NCBI RefSeq assembly: GCF_000739895.2
Contig: NZ_BBJS01000057.1
Span: 1 to 57,305 of the forward strand
Direction of reading: 5' to 3'
DNA: 57,305 bases
Origin: Sphingomonas paucimobilis NBRC 13935
Lineage (GTDB): Bacteria; Pseudomonadota; Alphaproteobacteria; Sphingomonadales; Sphingomonadaceae
The stretch's first letter is position 1; every line of letters begins with the position of its first letter. Of the stretch, positions 24,736 through 32,991 are shown one piece after another. The notes below the pieces were generated by a model. That model ran no database searches. It was not told where the DNA came from and worked only from the letters and a program-made list of their open reading frames with translations. The position numbers were made by a program, and so were the translations under genes.

Positions 24736-25473
24736 TTACGCCGCCAGTAAATCCGCATAGCGCGACGGCCGGTGCGTCTTGGCCAGCCGCGCATAGGTCT
24801 TGTCGATGCTGTCGAGCAGCGCGGGCACGCCATTGTCGCCCGGATGCACCGCGACGCGGGCGACCGGGGTCGGGCGCAGGCCGTGGCGTAGCACGGCGGC
24901 GGCGGCCAGCGAACTGAGCTGGCGTCCCCGCGACCGGCTGGCCCAGGTGATGACGGGGCCGCGCGCGATGACCTTGCCGTCGGCGGGGGTCCAGACGCGG
25001 AAATGATCCTCGGCCAGGCCGAACCCCGCATCGCCCAGCGCGGCGCGCGCATCGTCCGAATAGAGCCAGGCCGGCGCGATGAAGCCGGTCGCGCGGCGGC
25101 CGATGATATCCTCGATCAGCGCGGTGCCGCGCGTCATCCGGCGCAGCGCCTCGGCACGATCCAGACCGACGAACTCGCCTTCGCCCGCCGTCATATGCTT
25201 GGCCTTCAGCGCGATGCGCGGATCGCTATGGGCCATGTCGTCCTTGTGCGACCAGCCATGGACGAACATCTCGATCCCCATATCGGCCCAGTCGCGCAAC
25301 CGCGTGGCGAAGGGGGTGCCCGCGGCGATGGGGGCGCTGTTCCAATGGTCGGGGATGACCAGCATGGCGAGGCGCGGACCGCCCAGATGCCCGGACAGCC
25401 GATCGAACAGCGCGTCGACCGCGCCCTCGAACCGGGGGGACACGTCATGGATCGAGGCGAGAAGGCGTTTCAT
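24736..25473 (-). CDS. DUF2334 polysaccharide-deacetylase-like protein
   Basis: A 245-residue cytosolic protein of the DUF2334 branch of the carbohydrate esterase 4 (NodB) fold. Metal-site features are S-I-H-D-V at residues 7-11, M-F-V-H-G-W-S-H-K-D-D around 68-78 (an HxxxH-type pair), and a late V-A-V-H-P-G-D segment. The opening M-K-R-L-L-A-S-I-H-D-V-S-P is characteristic of the family. It is expected to remove acyl groups from a sugar; its position beside glycosyltransferases fits a role in envelope glycan synthesis, but the substrate is unknown. Confidence 0.87.
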   Translation of the reverse strand: MKRLLASIHDVSPRFEGAVDALFDRLSGHLGGPRLAMLVIPDHWNSAPIAAGTPFATRLRDWADMGIEMFVHGWSHKDDMAHSDPRIALKAKHMTAGEGEFVGLDRAEALRRMTRGTALIEDIIGRRATGFIAPAWLYSDDARAALGDAGFGLAEDHFRVWTPADGKVIARGPVITWASRSRGRQLSSLAAAAVLRHGLRPTPVARVAVHPGDNGVPALLDSIDKTYARLAKTHRPSRYADLLAA

Positions 25474-25545
25474 GGCGTCTTCCTTACACTTTGCCGGTGA
25501 TGCTGCCCAATGGAAGATGTCCGGGGCCGTGATCGACCCGCCGGA

Positions 25546-26970
25546 TCAGTGGGGCACGCGGATCAGGCGAAAGCGGGTTCCGGGCACCCGCCAGCCCGGA
25601 TTCCTCGCCGCCCGCGCCAGCGCCGCGTCCAGCCGCGCATCGCCGGCCGACCAGGGCCCTTCGCCCCCGACCAGCACCCAGTCGGCGGCGATTCGCGGCC
25701 GGGTCTGCGCGACGAGATGGAGCCGCTGCTCCGCCTGCGCATCGAGCAGCGCGCGGCTGCGGAAATAAAAGGGGCCGGTGGCGAAATCGGGATGCGGCAT
25801 CCGCCCCGTTACCGCCAGCATCTGTGGTGCGAGCGTGGCGACCGGGCCGGTGACGCCCATCCGGTCCATCATCGCGGCGGCGCGGCGCCCCTCGGCCAGC
25901 GCGGTGGGCAGGCTCATGCCTTCGTCACGGCCGATCAGGGTGATGAGCGTCGGTGCCAATCCGACGATCGCGAGCAGCGCCAGGGCGATTCGCCAGCGCG
26001 GCGAGGGCGGTTCCCGGTGCCAGAGCAGCGCCAGCGCGACGAACAGCGGCGGCAGGAAGGGCAGCCAATATTGCCGCCATGTCGGAAAGGGCAGCATCGC
26101 GCCGATCGCCCCGCCGATCATCAACAGGACCAGCAACCTGGGTGGCCGCGCCCGCGCCACCACGAGGAGCCCGACCAGCGCGGGGCCGAGCGCCAGGAAT
26201 TTGAGCGAATCGAGCGCCTTCGCCGCCCAGCTCAGCTTCCACGGGCGGGCGGCATAATATTCGGCCGGGGCTTGCGAGGGGAAACGCAGGACCCCGAACA
26301 GGAAGCCTTCGGGCGCGGCGGCGAACAGCGCGGCCATGAGCGCGAGCACGGGCAGGGTGCCGATCATCACCCAGATGGGGCGGTGACGGCGATGGAACAG
26401 CGCCCATAATCCATAAGCGATGGCGGGCAGGGCATAGGAGATTTTGGCGGCGGCGGCGGCGGCGAGCAGCAATCCGGTCAGCGCGGCGCTTCCCCGACTG
26501 GCGCCCTGGCCTTCGCCCCGCGCCACCCCGATCAGCGCCGCCGCCAGCAGCGCGGCGGGGAGCGCGTCGTTGCGGGCCGTGCCGACCGCGAACAACAGGA
26601 TGTCGCAGGTGGAAAAGAGCCATGCCGCCAGCGTCGCCGCGCGCCGATCAGCGCCCCATAACCGCGCGGCCCGGTACACGCCCGCAATGGCGACGAGCCC
26701 CAGCAGCGCATTGACCAGCCGCAAGGCCGGCCAGGCCCAGCGCCCCGCGACCCAGGCAATGGGTGCGAACAGCAGCGGCTGGAGCGGCGTCTGCAGATAG
26801 GCATAGTCGCGATAGGGGATCAGCCCCGCCCCGCTGAGCGTCGCGGCGGCGACATATTGGCTTTCGTCATGGTCGACCGGCCGGGCGATCGCCAACAGGC
26901 ATAGCAGGACCGCGAGTAGCCCCGCCATCACCCATGCGCGCCGCCGATCCGACCGCGCAGTCGCGCTCAC
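25546..26970 (-). CDS. GT-C type membrane glycosyltransferase (GT39/ArnT-like)
   Basis: A 474-residue polytopic protein with about ten transmembrane helices. The first periplasmic loop carries A-R-P-V-D-H-D-E-S-Q-Y-V-A-A-A, matching the acidic D-x-D/E motif of GT-C enzymes that use polyprenyl-phosphate sugars (GT39, ArnT, PMT). Then come L-I-P-Y-R-D-Y-A-Y-L-Q-T-P and a second R-N-D-A-L-P-A-A-L motif seen in the same family. The C-terminal 120 residues form a soluble domain. Its start overlaps the ubiG stop by 4 nt. The acceptor (lipid or protein) is not identifiable. Confidence 0.75.
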   Translation of the reverse strand: MSATARSDRRRAWVMAGLLAVLLCLLAIARPVDHDESQYVAAATLSGAGLIPYRDYAYLQTPLQPLLFAPIAWVAGRWAWPALRLVNALLGLVAIAGVYRAARLWGADRRAATLAAWLFSTCDILLFAVGTARNDALPAALLAAALIGVARGEGQGASRGSAALTGLLLAAAAAAKISYALPAIAYGLWALFHRRHRPIWVMIGTLPVLALMAALFAAAPEGFLFGVLRFPSQAPAEYYAARPWKLSWAAKALDSLKFLALGPALVGLLVVARARPPRLLVLLMIGGAIGAMLPFPTWRQYWLPFLPPLFVALALLWHREPPSPRWRIALALLAIVGLAPTLITLIGRDEGMSLPTALAEGRRAAAMMDRMGVTGPVATLAPQMLAVTGRMPHPDFATGPFYFRSRALLDAQAEQRLHLVAQTRPRIAADWVLVGGEGPWSAGDARLDAALARAARNPGWRVPGTRFRLIRVPH

Positions 26971-27707
26971 GCCCGCGTCGCGGTGACGAAATAATCGAGC
27001 GCGGTCGAATCGCTGACCATGAAGCCCTTGGTCGGAGAGAAGCTGAGCCCCCGCACGTCGCGCACCGTCAATCCGACATCGGTCAGCAGCGCGGTCAGCT
27101 CGTCGGGCGTCAGGAATTTGGACCAGTCATGCGTCCCCTTGGGGATCGTACCCGTCCCCTCGGCCAGCGTGATCAGCGCCAGCCTGGACAAGGGCGTGCG
27201 GTTGGGCGTCGACAGGATCATCAGCCCGCCGGGCGCCAGCGCATCGGCCAGTCCGCGTACGAATCGCGCCGGATCGGCGACATGCTCGATCACCTCCAGC
27301 GAGGTGACGAGGTCGAACGTCTCGCCCGCCAATCCCTCGACGCTCCCTGCGCGGTAATGAATTTCCAGCCCCGATTGCGCCGCATGGGCGGCGGCGACCG
27401 CGACATTTTCCGGCGCGGCGTCGAGCCCCGTCACCTCGGCGCCCAGTCGGGCGAGCGGCTCGCACAGCAACCCCGCGCCGCAGCCGACGTCGAGCGCGCG
27501 CTTGCCTTTCAGCGGGGTGAAACCCTGTCCATCGGCATCCCAATGCAGGTCGATCTGCTCGCGGATATAGCGCAGCCGGGGTGGATTAAGTCGGTGCAGC
27601 ATCGCGCTCGACCCCTTGGGGTCCCACCAATCGGAGGCCATCTTTCCGAAATGTGCGGCTTCGGCCCCGATAATGGTAGAATCGTTCAAATGGCTTGCGT
27701 TCGTCAT
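26967..27707 (-). CDS. ubiG: Ubiquinone biosynthesis O-methyltransferase
   Basis: Catalyses both O-methylations in ubiquinone synthesis. The 246-residue protein has SAM motif I A-L-D-V-G-C-G-A-G-L-L-C-E-P-L-A near residues 70-85 and the UbiG-specific opening F-G-K-M-A-S-D-W-W-D-P-K-G-S-S-A-M-L-H-R-L-N-P. The late H-D-W-S-K-F-L-T-P-D-E-L motif also fits. The ATG at 27707 is about 55 nt from lysC on the other strand, a conserved divergent pair in sphingomonads. Overlap with the GT-C gene downstream suggests co-transcription, though the functions look unrelated. Confidence 0.95.
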   Translation of the reverse strand: MTNASHLNDSTIIGAEAAHFGKMASDWWDPKGSSAMLHRLNPPRLRYIREQIDLHWDADGQGFTPLKGKRALDVGCGAGLLCEPLARLGAEVTGLDAAPENVAVAAAHAAQSGLEIHYRAGSVEGLAGETFDLVTSLEVIEHVADPARFVRGLADALAPGGLMILSTPNRTPLSRLALITLAEGTGTIPKGTHDWSKFLTPDELTALLTDVGLTVRDVRGLSFSPTKGFMVSDSTALDYFVTATRA

Positions 27708-27761
27708 GGGGGCTACCTATCAGGACCGCCGTTTTACCCCAAGGAGATTGGCAAAAACCGC

Positions 27762-29012
27762 ATGGCCCGTATCGTGATGAAGTTCGGCGGCACCTCGATG
27801 GCCGGAATCGAGCGCATCCGCAACGTGGCGGCGCGGGTCAAACGCGAGGTTGAGGCGGGCCATCAGGTCGCGGTCGTCGTCTCCGCGATGGCGGGGGAGA
27901 CCGACCGGCTGGTCGGTTTCTGCCGCGAGGCCTCGTCGCTTTACGATCCCCAGGAATATGACGTCGTCGTCTCGGCGGGCGAACAGATCACCAGCGGCTT
28001 GCTGGCGATCACGCTCCAGGCGATGGGCGTCCCCGCCCGGTCTTGGCTGGGCTGGCAGCTGCCGATCCATACCGACACCGCGTTCGCGAAAGCGCGGATC
28101 GGCGAGATCGACACGACCGCGCTCGACGAAAGCCTGGCCAGCGGCGTGGTCGCGGTGATCCCCGGATTCCAGGGCGTGGCCGAGGGCAACCGGGTCACCA
28201 CGCTGGGGCGCGGCGGTTCGGACACCAGCGCGGTCGCGGTCGCGGCGGCGATGAAGGCGGAGCGGTGCGACATCTATACTGATGTCGACGGCGTCTACAC
28301 CACCGACCCGCGCATCGTGCCCCGTGCGCGCAAGCTGTCGAAGGTCACCTATGAAGAGATGCTGGAACTCGCCAGCGTCGGCGCCAAGGTGCTCCAGACC
28401 CGCTCGGTGGGTCTGGCGATGAAGGAACAGGTGCGCGTGCGGGTGCTCAGCTCGTTCGACGACGCACGGGACGAAGACGGACATCGCGGCACGTTGATCG
28501 TGGGCGAAGAGGAAATCGACGATATGGAACGCCAGCTCATCACCGGCATCGCGCATGACAAGAACGAAGCCAAGATCACCCTGACCGCCGTGCCGGATCG
28601 CCCGGGCGCGGTCGGCTCGATCTTCGCGCCGCTGGCCGATGCGGGGATCAATGTGGACATGATCGTCCAGAACATCGCGCATTCGACCGGCTCGACCGAC
28701 GTGACCTTCACGGTGCCGTCGGCGGACCTCGCCCGCAGCCTCGACGTGCTGGAAAAGGCGAGCGGCGAGATCGGGTATGGCAACCTCGTCCATGACACGC
28801 GGGTCGCCAAGATCTCGGTCGTGGGTGTGGGCATGCGCAGCCATGCGGGCGTGGCGTCGACCATGTTCCAGACGCTGGGCGCGCGCGGGATTAATATCCT
28901 CGCCATCACCACCTCGGAGATCAAGGTCAGCGTGCTAATCGAAGAGGATTATACCGAGCTGGCGGTGCGTGTCCTGCACACCGCTTACGGGCTGGACGCC
29001 GAAGCGGCGTAA
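27762..29012 (+). CDS. lysC: Aspartate kinase
   Basis: First enzyme of the aspartate pathway (Lys, Thr, Met, diaminopimelate). The 416-residue protein starts M-A-R-I-V-M-K-F-G-G-T-S-M-A-G, the kinase signature. T-L-G-R-G-G-S-D-T-S-A-V-A and D-G-V-Y-T-T-D-P-R follow. The C-terminal third holds two ACT domains (for example P-G-A-V-G-S-I-F-A-P-L-A-D-A-G-I-N-V-D-M-I) for lysine/threonine feedback. ATG 27762 was chosen from a much longer open frame that is antisense to ubiG; aaggag lies about 15 nt upstream. Confidence 0.97.
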   Translation: MARIVMKFGGTSMAGIERIRNVAARVKREVEAGHQVAVVVSAMAGETDRLVGFCREASSLYDPQEYDVVVSAGEQITSGLLAITLQAMGVPARSWLGWQLPIHTDTAFAKARIGEIDTTALDESLASGVVAVIPGFQGVAEGNRVTTLGRGGSDTSAVAVAAAMKAERCDIYTDVDGVYTTDPRIVPRARKLSKVTYEEMLELASVGAKVLQTRSVGLAMKEQVRVRVLSSFDDARDEDGHRGTLIVGEEEIDDMERQLITGIAHDKNEAKITLTAVPDRPGAVGSIFAPLADAGINVDMIVQNIAHSTGSTDVTFTVPSADLARSLDVLEKASGEIGYGNLVHDTRVAKISVVGVGMRSHAGVASTMFQTLGARGINILAITTSEIKVSVLIEEDYTELAVRVLHTAYGLDAEAA

Positions 29013-29019
29013 TCCCTCA

Positions 29020-29049
29020 ATTCCTCCCCAAGCGTGCTTGGGGAGGAAT
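29020..29049. repeat. Perfect 14-bp hairpin downstream of lysC
   Basis: attcctccccaagc (29020-29033) and gcttggggaggaat (29036-29049) pair perfectly around gt. There is no T-run, so it is a terminator candidate only if it acts without one. The tcctcccc/ggggagga ends resemble other intergenic repeats of this genome (families B and the 18-kb element). Confidence 0.7.
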
Positions 29050-29095
29050 GCGCTCCCATCTTGCCGTCCGCGCGCCGCCACGGCATGGAGCGGCG

Positions 29096-30136
29096 ATGAC
29101 CGACACCCTTACCACCACCACCGGCGAACAGCGTCTCGCCACCCGCATGGCGCGCGGCGCGGAATTTCTGGGCGCCGACATGGCGATCATGGCGGGTGCC
29201 ATGTCCTGGGTGTCGGAGCGCAACCTTGTCTCCGCCATGTCCAATGCAGGCGGCTTCGGCGTGATCGCGTGCGGCGCGATGACGCCCGAACTGCTCGACA
29301 CCGAGATCGCCGCAACCAAGGCGATGACGAGCCGCCCGTTCGGCGTGAACCTCATCACCATGCACCCGCAGCTGTTCGACCTGATCGCGGTATGCGGCCG
29401 CCATCAGGTCGGCCATGTCGTGCTCGCCGGGGGCCTGCCCCCCAAGGGCGCGCTGGAGGCGATCAAGGAAACCGGGGCCAAGGTCATATGCTTTGCGCCT
29501 GCGCTGTCCCTCGCCAAGAAGCTGATCCGCTCGGGCGTCGACGCGCTGGTGATCGAGGGGATGGAAGCGGGCGGCCATATCGGCCCGGTCTCGACGAGCG
29601 TGCTGGCGCAGGAAATGCTGCCCGAGATCGCCGACCAGGTGCCGGTCTTTGTCGCGGGCGGTATCGGCCGGGGCGAGGCGATCGCCGGCTATCTCGACAT
29701 GGGGGCGGCGGGCGTCCAGCTCGGCACGCGCTTCGTCTGCGCGACCGAATCGATCGCGCACGCCAATTTCAAGAAGGCGTTCATCCGCGCTTCGGCCCGT
29801 GATGCGGTGGCGAGCGTGCAGATCGACCCGCGCCTGCCGGTCATCCCGGTCCGCGCGCTTAAGAATGCCGGCGGCGAGCTGTTCACCGCCAAGCAGCGCG
29901 AAGTGGCCCAGTCGCTGGACGAGGGCAAGGTCGCGATGGCCGAGGCACAGCTCCAGATCGAGCATTATTGGGCCGGCGCGCTGCGCCGTGCGGTGATCGA
30001 GGGCGATGTCGAGCATGGCTCGGTCATGGCGGGCCAGTCGGTCGGCATGGTGACCAAGGAAGAGCCGATCGCCGACATCCTGGCGCAGTTGATGGCCGAA
30101 GCCGCCGCCGCGCTGACCGCGCGCCACGCCGGATAA
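29096..30136 (+). CDS. Nitronate monooxygenase family FMN enzyme
   Basis: FMN-dependent TIM-barrel oxidoreductase of 346 residues, of the nitronate monooxygenase/2-nitropropane dioxygenase family, which also includes enoyl-ACP reductase II. Flavin-site motifs are S-N-A-G-G-F-G-V-I near residue 55, E-G-M-E-A-G-G-H-I-G around 155 (catalytic histidine), and F-V-A-G-G-I-G-R-G-E-A followed by G-A-A-G-V-Q-L-G-T-R-F. ATG 29096 has ggag eight bases upstream. Real substrates of such enzymes are hard to predict. It is probably a single-gene unit after lysC. Confidence 0.88.
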   Translation: MTDTLTTTTGEQRLATRMARGAEFLGADMAIMAGAMSWVSERNLVSAMSNAGGFGVIACGAMTPELLDTEIAATKAMTSRPFGVNLITMHPQLFDLIAVCGRHQVGHVVLAGGLPPKGALEAIKETGAKVICFAPALSLAKKLIRSGVDALVIEGMEAGGHIGPVSTSVLAQEMLPEIADQVPVFVAGGIGRGEAIAGYLDMGAAGVQLGTRFVCATESIAHANFKKAFIRASARDAVASVQIDPRLPVIPVRALKNAGGELFTAKQREVAQSLDEGKVAMAEAQLQIEHYWAGALRRAVIEGDVEHGSVMAGQSVGMVTKEEPIADILAQLMAEAAAALTARHAG

Positions 30137-30292
30137 GCCCGGCCGGGCCTCAACTTACCCCCAACTCGGCCAACGTCCTGACTTTCCTCGGACGAAGCCC
30201 ACGCTTCGTCGCATGGCTTACCCGCTATTAACCTCGAATCGGCATGACGAGCGTCGAAGGGCGGGGGACAGGATTTGCCGAGGATCGGGGTT

Positions 30293-31084
30293 ATGGGAAA
30301 CAAGCGTATCTGGGCCGGTGTTGCGGTCGGCCTTTCACTGGCGGGCTGTGCCGCGCGCGAAACCGCCAAGGTCGCGCCGCCGCCGGTGATGGTGCCCGCC
30401 GCGCCGCAGGTGGTGCGCGCGCCGCTGCCGCCCGGTGCCACCCCGGGGATGATGATCCCCGCCAAGCTGCCCGACGGCAATTACGCCACCCCCAACCGCG
30501 CGCTGACCAGCGCAGCGACCGTCTGGCATTTGCGCTCGGCGCTCAACGTCGCGGCGCTGGCCTGTCGCGGTGCCGATGAGGGGCTGATCGTCACCCGCTA
30601 CAACACGATGCTGACCACGCAGAAGATCGCGCTGGCGGCGGCGGAAAAGCGCTATTCGGCGGAATATCAGTCGCAGGGCGGCGATTGGCGCGATCGTTAT
30701 GACGACGCCATGACCCGGCTCTACAATTTCTTCTCGATCACGCCCGTCCGCAAGACCTTCTGCGCCGCCGCCGACCAGGTTTTGGCCGATATTAGCAGTG
30801 CGTCGTCGAGCGATTTTGATACGGCGGCGCCCAAGCGGCTGGACCAGTTGAACGAGCCGTTCCTTGCTTTTTTCCGTGCCTATGATGCGTGGCGGTCGGG
30901 GACGATGGTGCCGGTTCAGTCGCTTTCCGCACCGCTGGCCGTGGCGACCACCGCGCAGCCCGGCGTCGCGCCAGCGACCCCGCCACGTGTGCTGTCGAGC
31001 CAGCCGGTTCCCGCCGCCAAACCCTATGCGCCGCCGGTCATCAATCCACCCAGCCTGTCGGTGAACCCGTCCGCGCTGCAATAG
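30293..31084 (+). CDS. Uncharacterised lipoprotein
   Basis: A 263-residue protein with a lipoprotein signal: L-S-L-A-G-C with the cysteine at 19. A Pro/Ala-rich linker follows (to about residue 60), then a largely helical central domain (about 75-200) containing two further cysteines (A-L-A-C-R-G and K-T-F-C-A-A), and a Pro-rich C-terminus. No known family recognised. The ATG at 30293 has aggatcgggg upstream; an upstream ATG at 30275 would spoil the signal. The convergent XRE gene ends 9 nt downstream. Confidence 0.75.
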   Translation: MGNKRIWAGVAVGLSLAGCAARETAKVAPPPVMVPAAPQVVRAPLPPGATPGMMIPAKLPDGNYATPNRALTSAATVWHLRSALNVAALACRGADEGLIVTRYNTMLTTQKIALAAAEKRYSAEYQSQGGDWRDRYDDAMTRLYNFFSITPVRKTFCAAADQVLADISSASSSDFDTAAPKRLDQLNEPFLAFFRAYDAWRSGTMVPVQSLSAPLAVATTAQPGVAPATPPRVLSSQPVPAAKPYAPPVINPPSLSVNPSALQ

Positions 31085-31093
31085 GCAGCCCGG

Positions 31094-31300
31094 TCAGTCG
31101 ACGATCCAGAACAGCGATTCGACCGGTCGGCCCAGGGCTCGCGCCAGCTTGAGCGCGAGCAGGGTCGATGGCTGGAAGACGCCGTTTTCCACCGTGTTGA
31201 TCGTCTTGCGGCTGACCCCGATCGCTTCGGCGAGGCCGCCCTGGGTCAGCCCCGCCGCCTCGCGCGCGGCCTTCAGATCGTTGCCCAGCGTCTCGTTCAT
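31094..31300 (-). CDS. XRE-family helix-turn-helix regulator
   Basis: A 68-residue DNA-binding protein made of little more than one Cro/C1-type HTH (residues 8-60): L-T-Q-G-G-L-A-E-A-I-G-V-S-R-K-T-I-N-T-V-E-N-G holds helices 2 and 3, followed by P-S-T-L-L-A-L-K-L-A-R-A-L. It ends F-W-I-V-D. It overlaps the upstream membrane-protein gene by 4 nt, forming a two-gene operon. The likely operator is the tandem 18-bp repeat at 31731-31766. Pairs of a minimal XRE protein with a small membrane protein are common; the membrane partner is thought to modulate the regulator in some. Confidence 0.9.
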   Translation of the reverse strand: MNETLGNDLKAAREAAGLTQGGLAEAIGVSRKTINTVENGVFQPSTLLALKLARALGRPVESLFWIVD

Positions 31301-31719
31301 CGGCTAGCGCGCAGTTCCAGGGTCGAAAATGCGATCAGTGCCGCCATCAGCCCGGCAGTGATGACGATCCGGCCCGCCGCTATGGTGTCGAGGGGCAAGA
31401 GTGATCCGACGATGATGGTCGCGGCCGCCGCAGCGAGCATGGCCCAGAAACCCGCCGCCAGACTTGACCGGCGATGGTCGCATGTCGTTTCGTCGTTCAT
31501 CAGCTGGGATACGGGCCCGCATCGGTTCCAGCGGAACGGCAGAGCGGTGAGATTGAGCGCGGTCAGTGCGATCATGACGAACCACGGCGCCAATCGCGCA
31601 GCGCCGTCGCTGTGTCCTCGAATCGCGAGGATGGCTGATGCCAGAAGCGTCGCCGCCAGCAGGTACCCGATGATGGCCCGCGCTCGGCTCTTGCGTTCGG
31701 CCTTCTCGACAAGACCCAT
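31297..31719 (-). CDS. Small membrane protein of XRE module
   Basis: A 140-residue protein with four predicted transmembrane helices (about 16-33, 46-61, 88-105, 114-132) and a polar, cysteine-containing middle loop (R-W-N-R-C-G-P-V, then T-T-C-D-H-R-R). The basic N-terminus puts it on the cytoplasmic side. The ATG at 31719 has a strong ggagg 8 bases upstream; a longer frame reads through the divergent region. It is co-translated with the XRE regulator by a 4-nt overlap. No family name can be assigned safely. Confidence 0.82.
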   Translation of the reverse strand: MGLVEKAERKSRARAIIGYLLAATLLASAILAIRGHSDGAARLAPWFVMIALTALNLTALPFRWNRCGPVSQLMNDETTCDHRRSSLAAGFWAMLAAAAATIIVGSLLPLDTIAAGRIVITAGLMAALIAFSTLELRASR

Positions 31720-31730
31720 GATGTGCCTCC

Positions 31731-31766
31731 TGTAACCTATAGGTATCATGTAACCCGTAGGTAACA
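31731..31766. promoter_or_regulatory. Tandem 18-bp operator-like direct repeat
   Basis: tgtaacctataggtatca (31731-31748) is followed without a gap by tgtaacccgtaggtaaca (31749-31766). The two differ at three positions. Each is itself an imperfect palindrome (tgtaacc...ggtaaca). The pair lies just upstream of the ggagg of the membrane protein gene, where the -10 region of the XRE operon should be, and about 53 nt from the ybgC start on the other strand. A binding site for the neighbouring XRE protein is the simplest reading. Confidence 0.7.
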
Positions 31767-31818
31767 GCGCCGCAAGTGCCTTTCTTCCCCTGGGCGGATG
31801 GGTTAACGGGCACTCACC

Positions 31819-32289
31819 ATGACGGTGACGGACGACGACCAGCCAAAGGGCGGCCGCTTCGAGGGGCACGAGCATCGCTTCGCGGTGCGCGTCTATTTCG
31901 AGGATACCGACCTGTCGGGCGTGGTCTATCACGCCAATTATCTGCGTTATATGGAGCGCGCCCGCTCCGACATGCTGCGCGTCGCCGGGATCGACCAGCG
32001 CGCCGCGCATGAGGCGGGCGAGGGCGCCTATGCCGTCACCGATATCGCCATCCGCTATGCGGCCTCGGCGCGGCTCGACGACGACCTGATCGTGACTTCG
32101 AAGCTGATCGAGGTCAGTGCGGTTCGCGTCGTCATTCATCAGACAGTCAGGTGCGGCACGGTCAAGCTGACCGATGCCAGGGTTACCGTCGCCTGGGTCG
32201 GCCCGAACGGCCGCCCGCGTCGGCAACCCGCCGACTGGATCGCCATCTACCAACGCCTTGTCTGGCAGGGGGACACCGAACACCCATGA
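31819..32289 (+). CDS. ybgC: Tol-Pal system-associated acyl-CoA thioesterase
   Basis: Hotdog-fold thioesterase of 156 residues, usual first gene of tol-pal operons; it interacts with phospholipid/ACP metabolism. The active-site block V-R-V-Y-F-E-D-T-D-L-S-G-V-V-Y-H-A-N-Y-L with its catalytic aspartate is at about residues 27-46. The N-terminal 20 residues are an extra polar extension. It overlaps tolQ by 4 nt. Its promoter must lie in the 99-nt gap shared with the XRE module, next to the tandem repeat. Confidence 0.93.
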   Translation: MTVTDDDQPKGGRFEGHEHRFAVRVYFEDTDLSGVVYHANYLRYMERARSDMLRVAGIDQRAAHEAGEGAYAVTDIAIRYAASARLDDDLIVTSKLIEVSAVRVVIHQTVRCGTVKLTDARVTVAWVGPNGRPRRQPADWIAIYQRLVWQGDTEHP

Positions 32290-32978
32290 ATCCCGTCTTC
32301 AACATGGATGCCGCCACATTGTCGCCCGTCGCGCTGTTCCTTCAGGCCGATTGGGTGGTGAAGTTCGTGATGATCGGGCTGTTGCTCGCCAGCATCTGGA
32401 CCTGGACGATCATCGTCGCCTTCTCGCGCAAGCTGGCGCGCACGAAGAAGGGCATGACCCGGTTCGAGCGCGATTTCTGGAAGGCGGAGGATATCGACGC
32501 CTTTCACCGGATGGAGCAGGACAATGAACTGCCCAGCGCGCGGGTCTTCTCGGCCGGGGTACAGGAATGGCGGCGGTCGACCGCGGGCGGGCATATCGAT
32601 CGTGACGGCACGCGTGAGCGTCTCGCCACCGCGATGGGCTCGGCCGTGGCGGGCGAGATCGACAAATTGTCGGACCGTTTGAACGTGCTGGCGACCGTCG
32701 GCTCGGTCGCGCCGTTCGTCGGCCTGTTCGGCACCGTCTGGGGCATCATGCGCAGCTTCACGGGCATCGCGCAGGCGCAGAATTCGTCGCTAGCTGTCGT
32801 CGCGCCGGGGATCGCCGAGGCGCTGTTCGCCACTGCCATCGGCCTGTTCGCCGCCATCCCGGCGGTCATCGCCTATAACCGGTTCAGCCACGGGGTGAAC
32901 AAGGTGGAGGCGTCGCTCAACCGGTTCGCCGACGGTTTCCACACCACGCTCAGCCGCCAGCTCGATCAGGCGCGTTGA
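32286..32978 (+). CDS. tolQ: Tol-Pal system protein TolQ
   Basis: Inner-membrane motor subunit of the Tol system, homologous to ExbB/MotA. 230 residues, three transmembrane helices (about 22-42, 135-155, 170-192) with the large cytoplasmic loop between the first two. The conserved G-L-F-G-T-V-W-G-I-M-R-S-F segment lies in the second helix. It starts in the ybgC stop (ATGA). Confidence 0.96.
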   Translation: MNPVFNMDAATLSPVALFLQADWVVKFVMIGLLLASIWTWTIIVAFSRKLARTKKGMTRFERDFWKAEDIDAFHRMEQDNELPSARVFSAGVQEWRRSTAGGHIDRDGTRERLATAMGSAVAGEIDKLSDRLNVLATVGSVAPFVGLFGTVWGIMRSFTGIAQAQNSSLAVVAPGIAEALFATAIGLFAAIPAVIAYNRFSHGVNKVEASLNRFADGFHTTLSRQLDQAR

Positions 32979-32991
32979 GAGGGGACGGGCG

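Noticed and set aside
26934..27761. N-terminal extension of aspartate kinase by 276 codons
   Set aside because: The upstream part is antisense to ubiG and the kinase motif begins at the ATG at 27762.
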